Source of the DNA: Plantago major
Taxonomy: Eukaryota > Streptophyta > Magnoliopsida > Lamiales > Plantaginaceae
Length of the DNA stretch: 64,000 nt
Assembly (NCBI GenBank): GCA_026545765.1
Contig: CM048842.1
Location: 26,202,667 to 26,266,666, forward strand
Reading direction: 5' to 3'
A model generated the notes under the pieces. That model did no database searches, was not told the DNA's origin, and was given only the letters and a program-made list of their open reading frames with translations. Of this stretch, positions 33,943-45,414 are shown one piece after another. How positions within the stretch are numbered: position 1 is the first letter of the stretch; each line of letters begins with the position of its first letter. Both the position numbers and the translations under genes were made by a program.

Positions 33943-35571
33943 TGTTAGGAATATTTGTTTAGATTTTGATCAGCAACCTAATGACTTATCTTAGCTCAGA
34001 AAGGTGGTTAGTACTCTTGGTTCACTTGAACACTGTAAAAGAGGAAATTCACTAAGTATGTTAGTCTAGCAAATCTTGTATAGGATGTTAGGTCTCTGAA
34101 TGTAATTTTTTATATCTTTGAAGAAGACCGAGAAGAAGGCCTCCGGCAGGAGAGTTCAACAAATTTGAAGATTTGAAGACTGCTCAAGATTGCTAAAGAT
34201 GAAGGAAATTGGTCTCATCAGATACCTATGTCCAGATATCTTAAAGAAACAAGTGTTTTCAATAAACAAGTTTCGCAAAAGATATCTGAGAACACAAGGT
34301 TTCTGAACGAGGAAAAGTGCCCACATAAACCTACACTCAGATACCTTGGATAAAACTATGTATCTGGGAAACAATGTTTCAACAAGTATCTGGAGATGTG
34401 AAGGTCTCTAGACAGGGACATGCAATGCTTCAGAAAGCGTGCATAGTTCCGTTGGCACTACAGGACAAAAATAGTACAATGCAATAAATGCGCAGACAGA
34501 GACATCTGAACAAAAGAGGAAATCTCTGAAAAGAGACAATGTCTTCTGCAGTACTATTTTCAGATATCAATAGTTTGAATTTGAATTGAGCCTAACGGAT
34601 ACTATTCAAACAGCTTCAAATTCAACTATAAATATCACCACTTAGAATGCTTGAAAGACACACAACAACTTGAACTTACACACAGAACGAACTTATTCAT
34701 TCAAGCATACAAGCCTTTAGCCTACTTAATCTCTAGCTTACAGTTGCGACTATGCTCTTGAATTCTAAGTAGCACAAAAGTTCTAAGTGTCCCGATCCTT
34801 AACAAGCATTGCTATCTGTGAAGGAGTTGAATCAAAAGATCAAGTATCTGAGTTTCATTCTCCAGAACATTTAACATAGACTTGGGTTAGTAAAGAACAT
34901 ATCACCACACATTGTGAAGTGTGTTATGTGATTCTTGTTCAAGAAGGTAGTATTACATAACTGAAGGTAGTATTACATAAATGAAGAAGTTATTAACCTA
35001 CCAATCTGACAAACTCTCCTTAACCAACACCTTAAACGGCATGGAGTACAGGAAGTACTAAGTTTGGGAAACTAAGGAATAACTCCAAGGTTACTGAGCA
35101 TAGGAAGTACTTAGTTTGAGAAACTAAGGAACAACTCAAAGGTTTCTGAGTATATGAAGTACTTGGCTGGGAGCCGGTGAATAACTCAGGGGGAACACAT
35201 GGTTGGGAACCTAGTGTATTTAGGAATCGAGAGAAGATATTTGTAAGGTGAACTCAATTATCTGTCTTAGTGGATTTTAGGTCTGAGAAAGGCCGAAGTG
35301 GATCAGTTGAAGGATTACGCCACCTTCAGATACCACTATAATTTGCTGTGTTATTTACTTACTACATTTACCTTGCTTCAGTTATCTTGTTAAGTACTTA
35401 CACACTTTCATTCTGCTGAGCACGTGCACTTATCACAAAAAGTCTTCCGCTCTATGAAATTAAGTATCAGATATCTTCACAGATATCTGAGAAATTGTGT
35501 TTATCCACAAAAGTTGTAAAAGACTATTCACCCCCCTCTAGTCTTTTCCTTTGTCGTAATCTGGACCAACA
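33943..35571 (+). mobile_element. Sirevirus-like LTR, plus strand, full length
   Basis: This LTR of 1.63 kb runs from TGTTAGGAATATTTG to GGACCAACA. A TATA box lies at 34627-34634. Units containing GAAGTACTTAGTTTGGG are repeated in tandem at about 35040-35170. The segment ATTCACCCCCCTCTAGTC near the end is a hallmark of this group. A partial second copy follows without spacer. Confidence 0.93.
34627..34634 (+). promoter_or_regulatory. TATA box of the Sirevirus-like LTR
   Basis: TATAAATA is preserved at 35636-35643 and in reverse at 18892-18899. Confidence 0.65.
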
Positions 35572-36598
35572 GATATCAATAGTTTGAATTTGAATTGGGC
35601 CTAACGGATACTATTCAAACGGCTTCAAACTCAACTATAAATATCACCACTTAGAATGCTTGAAAACACACAAAGAACTTACACCTTGAACTCACACTGA
35701 AACTACAACTTACTGAATATCTTCAAGTGATCTCTCAAGTATACAAGCTTTCTTACTACTTACCTTCTAGCTTTTTGTTGCGACTAAAGCTCTAGAACTC
35801 TAAGTAGTATACAAGTTCTAAGTGTCCTGATCCTTAACAAACATTGCTATCTGTAAAGGAGATTGAATCAAAAGATCAAGTATCTGAGATTCATTCTCTA
35901 GAACATTTAACAAAGACTTGGGCCAGTAAAGAACAAGTTACCATACATTGTGAAGTGTATTAAGTAATCTTGATTCTATAGAGCCTTCTAAAATAACTGT
36001 GTAAGTTATAAAGAAGCTCACCTGACAAACTACCTAAACCACACACCAACTGGCGTGGAGTACAAGAAGTACTTAGTTTGGGAAACTAAGGACCAACTAC
36101 AAGGTTACTGAGCAATGGAAGTACTTAGCTTTGGAAACTAAGGAACAACTCAAAAAGGTTTGTGAGTAGAGGAAGTACTTGGCTCAGATAGCTGGGGAAC
36201 AACTCAAGGGGAAACATTTGGTTGGTAACCAAGTGTTGCAGGAATCGAGAGATAGGATATTTGTAAGGGTACCTCATTTATCTATCTTAGTGGATTCTAG
36301 GTCTGAGAAAGGCCGAAGTGGATTAGTTGAAGGATTACTTCACCTTCAGATACCACTATAATTTGTTGTGTTATTTACTTACTGCATTTACCTTGCTTTA
36401 TTCATCTTGTTAAGTATTCACACACTTTCACTCTGCTGAGCAGTGCACTTATCACTGAAAGTCTTCCGCTCTCTGAAATTAAGTATCAGATATCTTCCTA
36501 GATATCTGAGAAACTGTGTTTATCGACAAAAGTTTTAAAAGACTATTCACCCCCCCCACCCCCTCTAGTCTTTAACTTTGACGTTATCTGGACCAACA
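35572..36598 (+). mobile_element. Second Sirevirus-like LTR, 5'-truncated
   Basis: It starts at GATATCAATAGTTTG, matching position about 34563 in the full LTR, and runs to GGACCAACA at 36598. The first 0.6 kb is missing. The join reuses the dinucleotide CA plus GATATC, so an illegitimate recombination between two LTRs is likely. Confidence 0.88.
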
Positions 36599-36790
36599 TA
36601 GAAGCTTCGAATGAGGTTCAATTGGGATACGCTTCTCCAATTTCTTGCCTTTTACAAAACACCTGAAAAAGTACAAAAACACACAAATTACCCAAACGTG
36701 AAAATGCACTAAACACTACAGAAAATGGCTAAAGGACATAACAAAATACGGTAAAAAAGACTAAATGAGTCATTAAAATATCGACTCATC
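36599..36790 (-). mobile_element. Fragment of a family D LTR start, minus strand
   Basis: On the minus strand TGATGAGTCGATATTTTAA begins at 36790. Similarity to 38748-38900 continues until it is cut by the Sirevirus-like LTR end. Confidence 0.75.
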
Positions 36791-37582
36791 ACGGGGAACA
36801 TGGCTTTGACCGAACCATTCACTATAAAGAGAGTCGAGCAGATCCTCCACGGAAAATTACTTTAGGGGAAGAAAGACCTCACCACGGTCTAAGTAAAACA
36901 GAACACTGTTCAATTCTGCTTGGACCGCGATCCTTCTTCCAAGCCCGACCATAGCCCCCAAGTAGTAAATATGAAGACATACTTTTTTCTCTTAACATTT
37001 GAAAACTCGGACATTCAAAAAGGCAACTGAGCACCTAGCGTGAATGCGCAAAGCTCAGACGGATGACTGGAAGCAACAAAGAGGAGGCTCATCTTCCGGA
37101 CCCCCTGGTCCACCTTCTTCTTAGTGATCATGCCGATCGAGACATACTATGGATGGTAACTCTGAACTTTCTCCTTTTTATTTATTCTTTACGCTAGGGT
37201 CTAGCTATCGAATAGGTTTGGGGAGGGAAGTTGTATCATATGCTTACATGCCTCAGATATTTGCTGCCTTGTATATATTGTATATATATGTTTTTTCTTT
37301 TCTTTTTAATTTTTTTGATTATGTGGGGTGGTATGTTAGCCACCTTTGTGTGATTGCATTTGAGTCGAGTCTTTTGGCCTAAGTTTTGGCCTATTTCAAT
37401 TTTTTTTTTTGTGTGTCGAGTCTTGAGTTCTTTTGACAAGTCTGGTTATCTATTTCCTTAGTTAAGCCTTTTTACTGATGTGATCTTTGATGGCCTCTGA
37501 CTGAGTACTAAGGAATTTTCGAAAATCACTCTAGTTTGTTTCACTTGTAAATAAAATGTCTTCCTGTTTTAGTAGTCAAAAA

Positions 37583-37625
37583 GCCGGTGAGAAGCCTTAA
37601 AGCCGATGAAAAATCTTGTACCGGC
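37583..37625 (+). other. Stem-loop H1
   Basis: GCCGGT/ACCGGC closing stem, with the interior GAGAAGCC...AGCCGATGAAAAAT. Confidence 0.6.
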
Positions 37626-37747
37626 AAATGTGTGATTCTAGTAGGATGAGCAAGGTTTTTTAACTTGCGCCACTTCACATACATGTGCACTCTTTTTAAA
37701 ACAAGTTTGACAAACGGAATTTTCGACTTGGTGTCTCGATTCTCGAA

Positions 37748-37765
37748 CCTGTTCCAAGGAACAGG
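37748..37765 (+). other. Hairpin before an internal polypurine tract
   Basis: CCTGTTCC-AA-GGAACAGG, an 8-bp perfect stem followed at once by TTTGGGGAGG. Confidence 0.65.
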
Positions 37766-38127
37766 TTTGGGGAGGAGGATTCTTGTCAACTTCCTACTCA
37801 GGCTCACTACTTTCTATATTTGAGCTATGGTCAATTTCGAAATTGTTTTGTATTGCTATGCTACCGTTCTAAAAAAAATAATAATAAAAAAAATAAATAA
37901 ATAAACAGAAAAAATCTCGAGGTGTATTCCAAGATCACTTGTGATCGTGTAAGATCGTGTTGGGCATTTCAAAATACTACCTATAAACCAACGCGGGGCT
38001 GATTGTGCGTATTCTGTGATGGTTGATGGTTTTGTTTCCAAAATGCATGCCAAATACTACCTATAAACTAATGCGTGGGCGGTGCTCGTATGTTGTGAGG
38101 GTTGATGGGATGTATACCAAACCGACA

Positions 38128-38141
38128 CGTACAAAAGTAGG
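38128..38141 (+). other. Stem-loop H2, family D version
   Basis: CGTAC-AAAA-GTAGG, with the outer pair lost in this copy. Confidence 0.5.
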
Positions 38142-38709
38142 GATCTTAGGCAACCTATTGGGATACACTTGCAACATTGAGACAGAAAAAAATGAAAAAA
38201 TATAAAATCTATGCAAAAAGAGCAAAGCACAAGAAAAAAAAAAGAGAAAGGAATAAACGTGCAAAAAGAGCAAAGCACGAGAACGACATCTAATTTTATT
38301 TCCTTGTATTTGGTTTCGACCCCTTTCCTAAAAAGTCCTTTCTGACTCGTTTGATTTGAGTGCAAAAGCATGTAATATTAGTGGCAGCTTGTGACGTTTG
38401 TTGTCACCATCCTAAGTTATGTCTTGAGCGAATACCCTTATTTACTGGACACTTCCCGATGAGAGACTTGAGAGTTGCACCATTATCTTCCTTTGTGAGG
38501 GACTACTAGGATAGGATTAAGTTTTATTTACTTGTGAAACGGAAGATTGTGATCTTTGCAAAGCTACTTGTCAAAGTTAGAGGGGATAGAAGTTTACATC
38601 AGAATAGGGGCTTATCTCTGGCAATACTTGTCCCGGTAGCTTGTCGATTGAACTCTTCTGTTTGTTTCGTCGTGTCTATGTGTTTTTCTTTTTCTAGGTT
38701 TTAGAGTTG

Positions 38710-38729
38710 TTTGCTCGAAAATGAGCAAA
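38710..38729 (+). other. Stem-loop H3 beside the polypurine tract
   Basis: TTTGCTCG, AAAA loop, TGAGCAAA, with a G-T pair at the stem top. Confidence 0.65.
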
Positions 38730-38747
38730 GGTTCGGTTTGGGGAGTT

Positions 38748-39934
38748 TGATGAGTCAATATTTTAACGACTCATTTAGTGCACTTTTCCGTATTTTGTTG
38801 CGTCATTTAGCCTTTATTTAGTGTTTTTTGTTCCACGTCACGTTTAGATTTTTTGTGTGTTTTTGAGCATTTTTAGGTGACTTAGCGTCATTGGCAAGGA
38901 AATGGAGGACCAAAGTGCAAAGAAGACTTCAAAACCTTCTAGAAGAACCACTAGGCCAAGTTAGTGGGCCACTACTCCAAGAGAGGTGACATGGAGGTTG
39001 GAAAAGGGAGAGAAAAGTGGAGAAAATGGGAAAAATGGAGGAGTTCCCGGAGACAAAGCTCACCGCGGTGAGCCCCTCATCCAAACGGGCTCACCGCGGT
39101 CCAGAATAACAGAATGGTGGACAGAAATGCAAGACCGCGGTGGGGAGGAGTCCCCAAAGTACCTCACCGCGGTGACACCTGTTTAGACAGATTCAACCAC
39201 ATTTTTCTGGCAGTTTTCCCCATGATTTCTAGTTTCTTCTTCCTTGGTCTTATAAATAGACCACTTGTATCAGTCATTAGGATATATCTTCATTACTTCT
39301 ACTTTCATATTTTCAATTCCAAGCATTGTAAGCACTTAGAGATTTCAATCTCTCTTTTAATTCGAAGAAGTATTATTGATCTTTCTGACGATCGCAGGGA
39401 CCAATAGGCGCCCAGGTATTCAATAGTACGAGTTAGGCAGTTGCTGTTAATAACTTGTATTGTGACATGTTGATATCTAACGCATGCTTGATCGTTGTGA
39501 ACTTGAATTAGTCTTTACCTCTAATTAGTATATATCCGGATGAGGGCACAGATAGTGACAAGCTTTTTACCGTAACTCATACGTACTTATAATCTGTATC
39601 TAGTTCGATTTTGCAATAGCAAAGTGTTGCATTCGCGGGCAGTGTACCATTAGCTATATCGCGTCAGCATTTTTGAAAGATCAGCTTACTTCGTTTTAAT
39701 TGTAGAAATTGCATGATCTTGGTAGCACCTTTTCTTGTAATTGTAATTTGTTGTAGGGTTTTGAAGTATCAACCTTACCCACACTATTTGTTTACAACTC
39801 ACACCTTGAGCCTACACCTTAGAACTAGCTTAATCAATTCCTCAAGAGAACGACCCTGTGGTTTAGCCTTGTTGTACTATGACAACCGCTTTACTACTTG
39901 TGTTCTTTTACAAGTATTAATTTTGAGCGCATCA
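38748..39934 (+). mobile_element. LTR of family D, copy 2
   Basis: This LTR of 1.19 kb runs from TGATGAGTCAATATT to GAGCGCATCA. The start holds the inverted repeat ATGAGTC/GACTCAT. The TATA box is at 39251-39258. The palindrome GCTCACCGCGGTGAGC is at 39058-39073, and three partial sites lie downstream. It follows its polypurine tract directly and so is a 3' LTR. Confidence 0.92.
39251..39258 (+). promoter_or_regulatory. TATA box of family D LTR, copy 2
   Basis: TATAAATA within CTTATAAATAGACC, as in copy 1. Confidence 0.65.
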
Positions 39935-40452
39935 TATGCCACAGTTTATGCTCTTTACTCATTTCATAGTCACTTCTTATTTATCGTTATTATCTTGCTC
40001 AAGGATGAGCAAGAAACTGGTTTGGGGGTGTGATGTGACAATGAAATGTGCGATTTTGCATGCTTTTAAACCCTCATTTTCTGCCCAATTACCAACTTCT
40101 TGCATATTTTGTCAGTCTTGATCGCGTTTTTGAGGAATTGCACAATTTCCGGTGTCAAAACGTCATATTTGGGCAAAATTGAGAAAATACGTTGATTTGG
40201 TCATTTCACAGAGTTCGAGGTGTCAAAACATGTCATGTGACCAACCAATGTGAAGATAATTGATGATGCTACAACATTGTAGAAGACCACTCTTCGAGAA
40301 AACGAAGTTACGAAGCCTGAAATCGAAGAATGAAGAAAACAGACAAAAACCTGAAGCAATCAAAGTTGGGTGCCCGATAGTCGACCACAGAAGGGCTTGT
40401 GCGGTCCACTGTAGACCGTAGTGAGTCAGAATCTTCTCGGAACAGGCTTTTT
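39935..40452 (+). mobile_element. Polypurine tract and truncated LTR start of family c
   Basis: CTTGCTCA-AGGA-TGAGCAAG (39994-40013) is followed by GGTTTGGGGGTG and then TGATGTGACAATG at 40031, the same layout as the other families with a different LTR. The LTR is cut after about 420 bp, where family a sequence begins on the other strand. Confidence 0.65.
39994..40013 (+). other. Stem-loop H3, family c version
   Basis: The 8-bp stem is perfect although two pairs differ from the TTTGCTCG version on both sides. Confidence 0.7.
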
Positions 40453-41269
40453 GAAAATGATTTAGAAAATCTTGAACTAACGAAATGGATTGATAGTTTT
40501 TACGAAGATTTTGAACTAGACGAACCTATATGAACGAATCCTAACCCTAGAAGCGAATACGGAAAACCGTCACATAACTACCGTGTTCGGAGTGGTTTAG
40601 CTACTCATAGTAGAAACAAGGATCAAAGACTTCAACGTATTTCATATGATAAACATAGACATGTTGATAATTGCATGCAAGCTCATACAATTCGATAAAC
40701 AGAAGAAAACATGAATCGAAGAGATTAACGATAGAGAATTATCAAATATTACCAGGAATTCGATATCAATCCTTCAACAATGATGAAAACCAAGCTCCAA
40801 TAATGTCTCAATGTCAAACTATTAATATGGAGCATTTTCAAAGAACTCGGTTCAAAAAAAGTCTGCAGGAATTAACCTAAATTCTAATCTAATAAGGAAA
40901 ACAAAGTTGCTGGAAGCCGTCGCTCACCGCGGCGGCCAAATAGCCAGGCCGCGGCGGGTCTTCTTTATCGCAGATTATATATCCTTCGTCAAATCTCGCC
41001 GCGTCGGACCAATTTCCTCGCCGCGCGAGCCTTTTTTCATCTCCCAACTTCTGGCTCGTAAAATCTCGCCACGACGGGAAGAATCTCTCGCCGTGGCGAG
41101 CCATGCAAACCGGCTTTTCCTCTTTTTGGCTGAAAATGGATAATTCCTGCAAAAAGAAAGCAAAACACCAACGCGTAAAAACGAACAAAAAAGACTAAGA
41201 AACTAAAGACAAAGTCTCACGAAGACCGCTAAAAAGGACCAAATGAGACTCTAAATTATAGTCTCATCA
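40453..41269 (-). mobile_element. 3' LTR of the family a element, truncated
   Basis: It starts at 41269 on the minus strand (TGATGAGACTATAATT) right after a GGTTTGGGGAGTT tract. It lacks about the last 390 bp compared with 44239-45383. CCGCGG-type palindromes are present near 40926-41100. Confidence 0.85.
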
Positions 41270-41287
41270 AACTCCCCAAACCGTACC

Positions 41288-41307
41288 TTTGCTCGTCCTC
41301 GAGCAAA
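41288..41307 (-). other. Stem-loop H3 beside the polypurine tract
   Basis: On the minus strand, TTTGCTCG and CGAGCAAA flank an AGGA loop. Confidence 0.7.
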
Positions 41308-41829
41308 CAAACCACTAAAACAAAACAAACTAGACTCTAGATGACGACAAACAAGAAACACACAAACGAGTCAGACTTCCAAGTGACCGAATTCTACCAT
41401 TGTAAGCATTACTTTCACAAGATGCAAAGGGTTTGCACTCAACTAACCTTGACAGAATAGTGCACAGAAATCCTGAAAGAATGTTTTTCAAGTAAATAGC
41501 ACTTAAGTCTAACTCTCCAGTCCCTCAAAAGGGAATCCTACGCATCTCTCTCTCACACTCTGGAAGTGTCCAGTGGGTTAATCACTCAAGAAACGACAAC
41601 AGGAAAGGAAGGTGACTTTCGTCGCAAAGGTGCCTCAAATACCTCATGCAATGTACTCAATCAGTTAAGTCATAAGGACTTTTTCCTTGTGTGCAGCAGC
41701 TTGTCAGAGCATACAACCAAACTTCCATATCACCACATTTTTGCATACTATGAATTATATACTAATCAATTTGGCCACCATGGACTCTTTTAGTCTCACT
41801 TTTTTGGTAGGGTTTGTTTTACCGAAGTC

Positions 41830-41843
41830 CGCACTTTTGTGCG
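41830..41843 (-). other. Stem-loop H2
   Basis: CGCAC-AAAA-GTGCG on the minus strand. Confidence 0.6.
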
Positions 41844-42197
41844 TTTCAGATTGGTATACGTGCCATCAACCCTCACGGTCATATGGATTTTTAAGACCAC
41901 GCCGGTATATAGGTAGTATCTAAAACACACCCAACATAACAACGGTGATGACAAGCACCACAGATACACTCCGAGAAGAATCAACTAATCAGGGGAAGAA
42001 ATACAGATTACAAGAATAGATAAACATAATAGCACAACAGAATTCTTCTCCCCAAACCGGTTCTTCGCAATGCACTTGCTTTGATAAAATGAATCATGAA
42101 GAGCATGTAGTTTGTCATACTTAACTTAACAGAGTACACATGAGCAAGAAGAGGTGCAAACAAGGGAGTTTGCACTTCCCAAAAGGATCAGACAGGC

Positions 42198-42239
42198 GCC
42201 AGTACAATATTTTTCATCGGCTTAAAGTTTCTCACTGGC
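42198..42239 (-). other. Stem-loop H1 with compensatory change
   Basis: The closing stem reads GCCAGT/ACTGGC instead of GCCGGT/ACCGGC. One G-C pair became A-T on both sides. Confidence 0.65.
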
Positions 42240-42701
42240 TTTTTGGACTAAAGAGATAAACAAACTTGCTATTTACAAGAGAAACAGACTTACAGGATTT
42301 TAAATCCACTACGCCACCTTAGTTAAATATCATGCAAAACATAAGCAGCTAGCAAATTTAACAATCACAATAGGAGCTTTCATAACTTGGAAGAACGACT
42401 CACGAAAGACTCTAGAAGGGAAAAGAAGAAAAAGACCAAAGCATACAGAAAGTAAAGGACGAAAGACTCTACACACTTAGTTAATAGAGAAAATGCAGAC
42501 AAGACACTGGAGAGCACATTCCCCCTCCCCAAACCTAAAATCAAGCATGTCCTCAAGCGTAGAGTGAAAAAGAAAAGAGAATGGGAACAACAGTGACTTG
42601 CCTGTATGTGTACCATTACAGTCATGTACACGACTCTTCCGTGTTTGCTAACGGGTACTCTGGAAGTTCTTGGTTCTTCCGGTTGTTGCAGCCCCTTTTC
42701 T

Positions 42702-43212
42702 TCACTGCAGATAAGTGTGTGTATATAGGGGTCCAGTGTGTGCTCCTATGAATTTCCTGCTGTCAACCTGCGAAACAGAATATAATGGAGCAGAATTGGC
42801 TTTCAGTTCACGTGGCTTGCCTTGCACCTCAATTGTACAGGTTCGGGCATGTAAATTCACCACCATGAGAGTCCAGCGGATGAAGGTTCGCCCTAGAATT
42901 AGCATATCTTTTTCCATCTCTTTCCCTTTCACCCTCGGCGATTCCACTACCACAAAATCCGTCATTACCGTTACACCATCCAGCTTAACCAGGACATCTT
43001 CTACAATCCCCATGCATCTACTTCGGGTTCCACCAGCAAGAGTCATAAAGCATTTGCGCTGCTCCAATCCCTTCAAGCCTAAGTCCTAATAGGTGCCAAA
43101 AGTCATCAAATTGCAACTGGCACCAGTATCGACTATTCCGGTAACCTGAGTTGAACACCCGATGCCTACAAATAAATCAAAATTATCGGAGTTGCTTATA
43201 CTCTTTTCCGAC
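42702..43212 (-). pseudogene. Retropepsin-like protease of the family a element
   Basis: The motif TGIVDTGASCNLM (near 43140-43100) keeps the D-T-G triad. A TAG just downstream, at the codon that is Glu in sister copies (near 43088), interrupts the frame. The remainder (43076-42702) has GTRSRCMGIVEDVLV and the closing LILGRTFI, where sister copies have GRPFI. The enzyme would cut gag. Only the nonsense codon and the P-to-T change mark it as defective. The coding region ends without RT, at a GAHTGP-type C-terminus shared by all copies. Confidence 0.82.
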
Positions 43213-44216
43213 TTAGGAATTATCAAGCGGGGCCGATTCTGCAGTTATTTGTTCCGCATTCGCCTCCTCTTCTGGAATCACGGAACTCGGTTCCTCGACT
43301 TCATCATCCACCGGTTCAGCAATGACAGCATTCTCAGTCTGCCCAACTATCAGTACAGGGTTCACTTGAACCGTTGCTGGGGTTCCTACATCGGATGCAG
43401 AGTTCTCAACTTCGTTGGTACAAGTGGCAACAACAGACTTAACCTTCCCTGGTTCTTCAAAATTTATCTCAACCGCCAGGACTCTAATGTTTTCCGGGGC
43501 TGCTGGGAATCTCCCTTTCTCCATGAGCTGCAATTTCCCAACCAGGTCACCCAATGTCTGTTCCATCCTTTTTTGCGATTGCTCTATACCGTCAAACCTC
43601 TGGTCATTCTTGTCCTGAATTTTCTGTGCCTCAAGGCACAACCTCTCAGACCTCTCTATATGGCTCCTGATTTCTTTTTCTAGCTCAGTATTACACGGCC
43701 CTGTAGTCTGTTCTACTGCTCTGGCTACCACTCTCCTAGCTTTATTTCTTGCCCCCTTAAGCTGGGATACTGCTGCTAGCCTCTCCAAAACACCATTTAA
43801 TTCGTCAGAGGATGCTTCCAGGAGTGAATTTTTACACGTCATATCAACCATGTTCTGACACTCCCAATTCAGACCCTCATAAAATCTGATGCACAGATTC
43901 ATATCGTCGATCCTGTGGTGCGGGCATTGGGATAGCAACTGTAAGAAGCATTCACGAGCTTCATAGAAAGTCTCATCGTACATCTGCTAAAACTGCATTA
44001 TCTGAGTACGAAGGTGCTGCGTTTTCTCGGGAGCGTAAAATTTATTCACGAAGGCTTTATAAAGAGAATCCCAAGTAGGTAGAGAACCCCCATGTTGGTT
44101 CAAAAGCCAGTTCCTAGCTTTATCCTGCAGGCACATCGGAAAAACCTTCTTTCTTATCTCTCCATCTGAAATTGTTACTCCTTCAGCTGTCAATGGAATC
44201 CCTAGAAGGAATTGAT
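43213..44216 (-). pseudogene. Gag of the family a element
   Basis: Two frames separated by one TAA (near 43988) cover a Retrotrans_gag-type core. It includes KVFPMCLQDKARNWLLNQ, SLPTWDSLYKAFVNKFY and, after the stop, ETFYEARECFLQLLSQCPH with CIRFYEGLNWECQ. The helical linker HIERSERLCLEAQKIQ matches the family E copy. No CCHC knuckle is present between core and linker, whereas the family E copy has one, so zinc binding was lost or replaced by the basic GARNKARRVV segment. The acidic C-terminus leads to the protease. Confidence 0.85.
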
Positions 44217-44234
44217 TCCCTGGCAGCGGCGCCA
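44217..44234 (-). other. tRNA-Asp-type primer binding site
   Basis: On the minus strand TGGCGCCGCTGCCAGGGA lies 4 bp after the LTR end. It matches 16 of 18 bases of the complement of the plant tRNA-Asp 3' end, the site used by Athila/Tat-type elements. Confidence 0.85.
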
Positions 44235-44238
44235 AATT

Positions 44239-45383
44239 TGATGTGCTCAAATTAATACTTAGAAAACAAGTAGTAAGCAGTTGTTGTAGACAGACAATGG
44301 TAACAACAGAATCGTTCGCTAAGGAACCAATTAAGCTACCAAGCAGTTGAAAGCAAACAGTCACTTATAAAAATAGTTTGATTTGTTTGGTTTTGATTAC
44401 TTCAAATAACTAGAAAATAGAAAAGCGATGTAAAGTTTAAAATCAATGAGATAGAGAGAACACAACAGTTATGATCGAGTAATGCAAATTCGCTCTAGGG
44501 AAATCGTTCATACTTGTCACACGGTCAGTGTACAAAAACGATCAATCCAACCTCAACCAATCATTATTTGAATGTTTTGAACTAGAGTAATCGTCGGTCG
44601 TCAATCTAAGATCCTTAACCGAAAACGATTTAGAAAGTCTTGAACAAGCGAATTGGATTGATAGTTTTTATGAAGATTTTGAACTAGACGAACCTATATG
44701 AACGAATCCTAACCCTAGAAGCGAATGCGCAAAACCATAACATTACTACCGTGTTCGGAGTAGTTTAGCTACTCATAGTAGAAGCTAGGATCAAAGACTT
44801 CAAAGTATTGCATATGATAAACATAGACATGTTGATAATTGCACGCAAGCTCATACAATTCGATAAATAGAAGAAAACACGAATCGAAGAGATTAACGAT
44901 AGAGAATTATCAAATATTACCAGGAATTCGATATCAATCCTTCAACAATGATGAAAACCAAGCTCCAATAATGTCTCAATGTCAAAGTATGAATATGGAG
45001 CTTTTTCTAAGAACTCGGTTTAAAAAAAGTCTACGGGAATTAACCTAAATTCTAATCTAATAAGGAAAACAAAGTTTCTGGAAGCCGTCGCTCGCTGTGG
45101 CGGGAAAATAGGCTCGCCGCGGTGAGTCTTCTTTATCGCAGATTATATATCCTTCGTCAAATCTACTTGCCAAAACCTCTTTGACTCCCAACTTCAGAAA
45201 ATCTACATGGCAATGCCATGCTAACCGGCTTTTCCTCTTTTGGCTCAAAATCGATAATTCCTGCAAAAAGAAAGCAAAACACCAAAGCGTAAAAATGAAC
45301 AAAAAAGACTAAGAAACTGAAGAAAAAGACTCACAAATGACGCTAAAAAGGACCAAATGAGACTCTAAATTATAGTCTCATCA
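44239..45383 (-). mobile_element. 5' LTR of the family a element
   Basis: This 1,145-bp LTR runs from TGATGAGACTATAATT (45383) to GAGCACATCA (44239) on the minus strand. The first 30 bases carry ATGAGACT/AGTCTCAT. The same LTR type is the nested solo LTR inside the family b LTRs. Confidence 0.92.
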
Positions 45384-45414
45384 ACCTACACCGGCACTTG
45401 AGAAGCCGGTAGAA

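Larger units (their letters stand above)
36791..38747 (+). mobile_element. Internal 3' region of family D, copy 2
   Basis: It contains a decayed end of the plant transposon protein ORF (about 37020-37145, shared with 23580-23720). GGTTTGGGGAGG tracts lie near 37206, 37764 and 38732. Stem-loops are H1 (37583-37625), the GTTCC hairpin (37748-37765), H2 (38128-38141) and H3 (38710-38729). From 38083 it aligns with the start of the window. No gag or protease remains. Confidence 0.75.
41270..44238 (-). mobile_element. Internal region of a gag-protease-only LTR element (family a)
   Basis: About 2.97 kb lie between two LTRs: primer site, gag, protease, then 1.4 kb of non-coding DNA with stem-loops and polypurine tracts. 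There is no room for RT, RNase H or integrase, so the element is non-autonomous by structure, like described TR-GAG elements. Confidence 0.82.

Noticed and set aside
40031-41269. A single LTR spanning 40031-41269
   Set aside because: The two halves belong to different families in opposite orientation, joining at about 40452.
44217-44234. tRNA-Asp gene fragment
   Set aside because: Only 18 bases match, directly beside an LTR end. This is a primer binding site.
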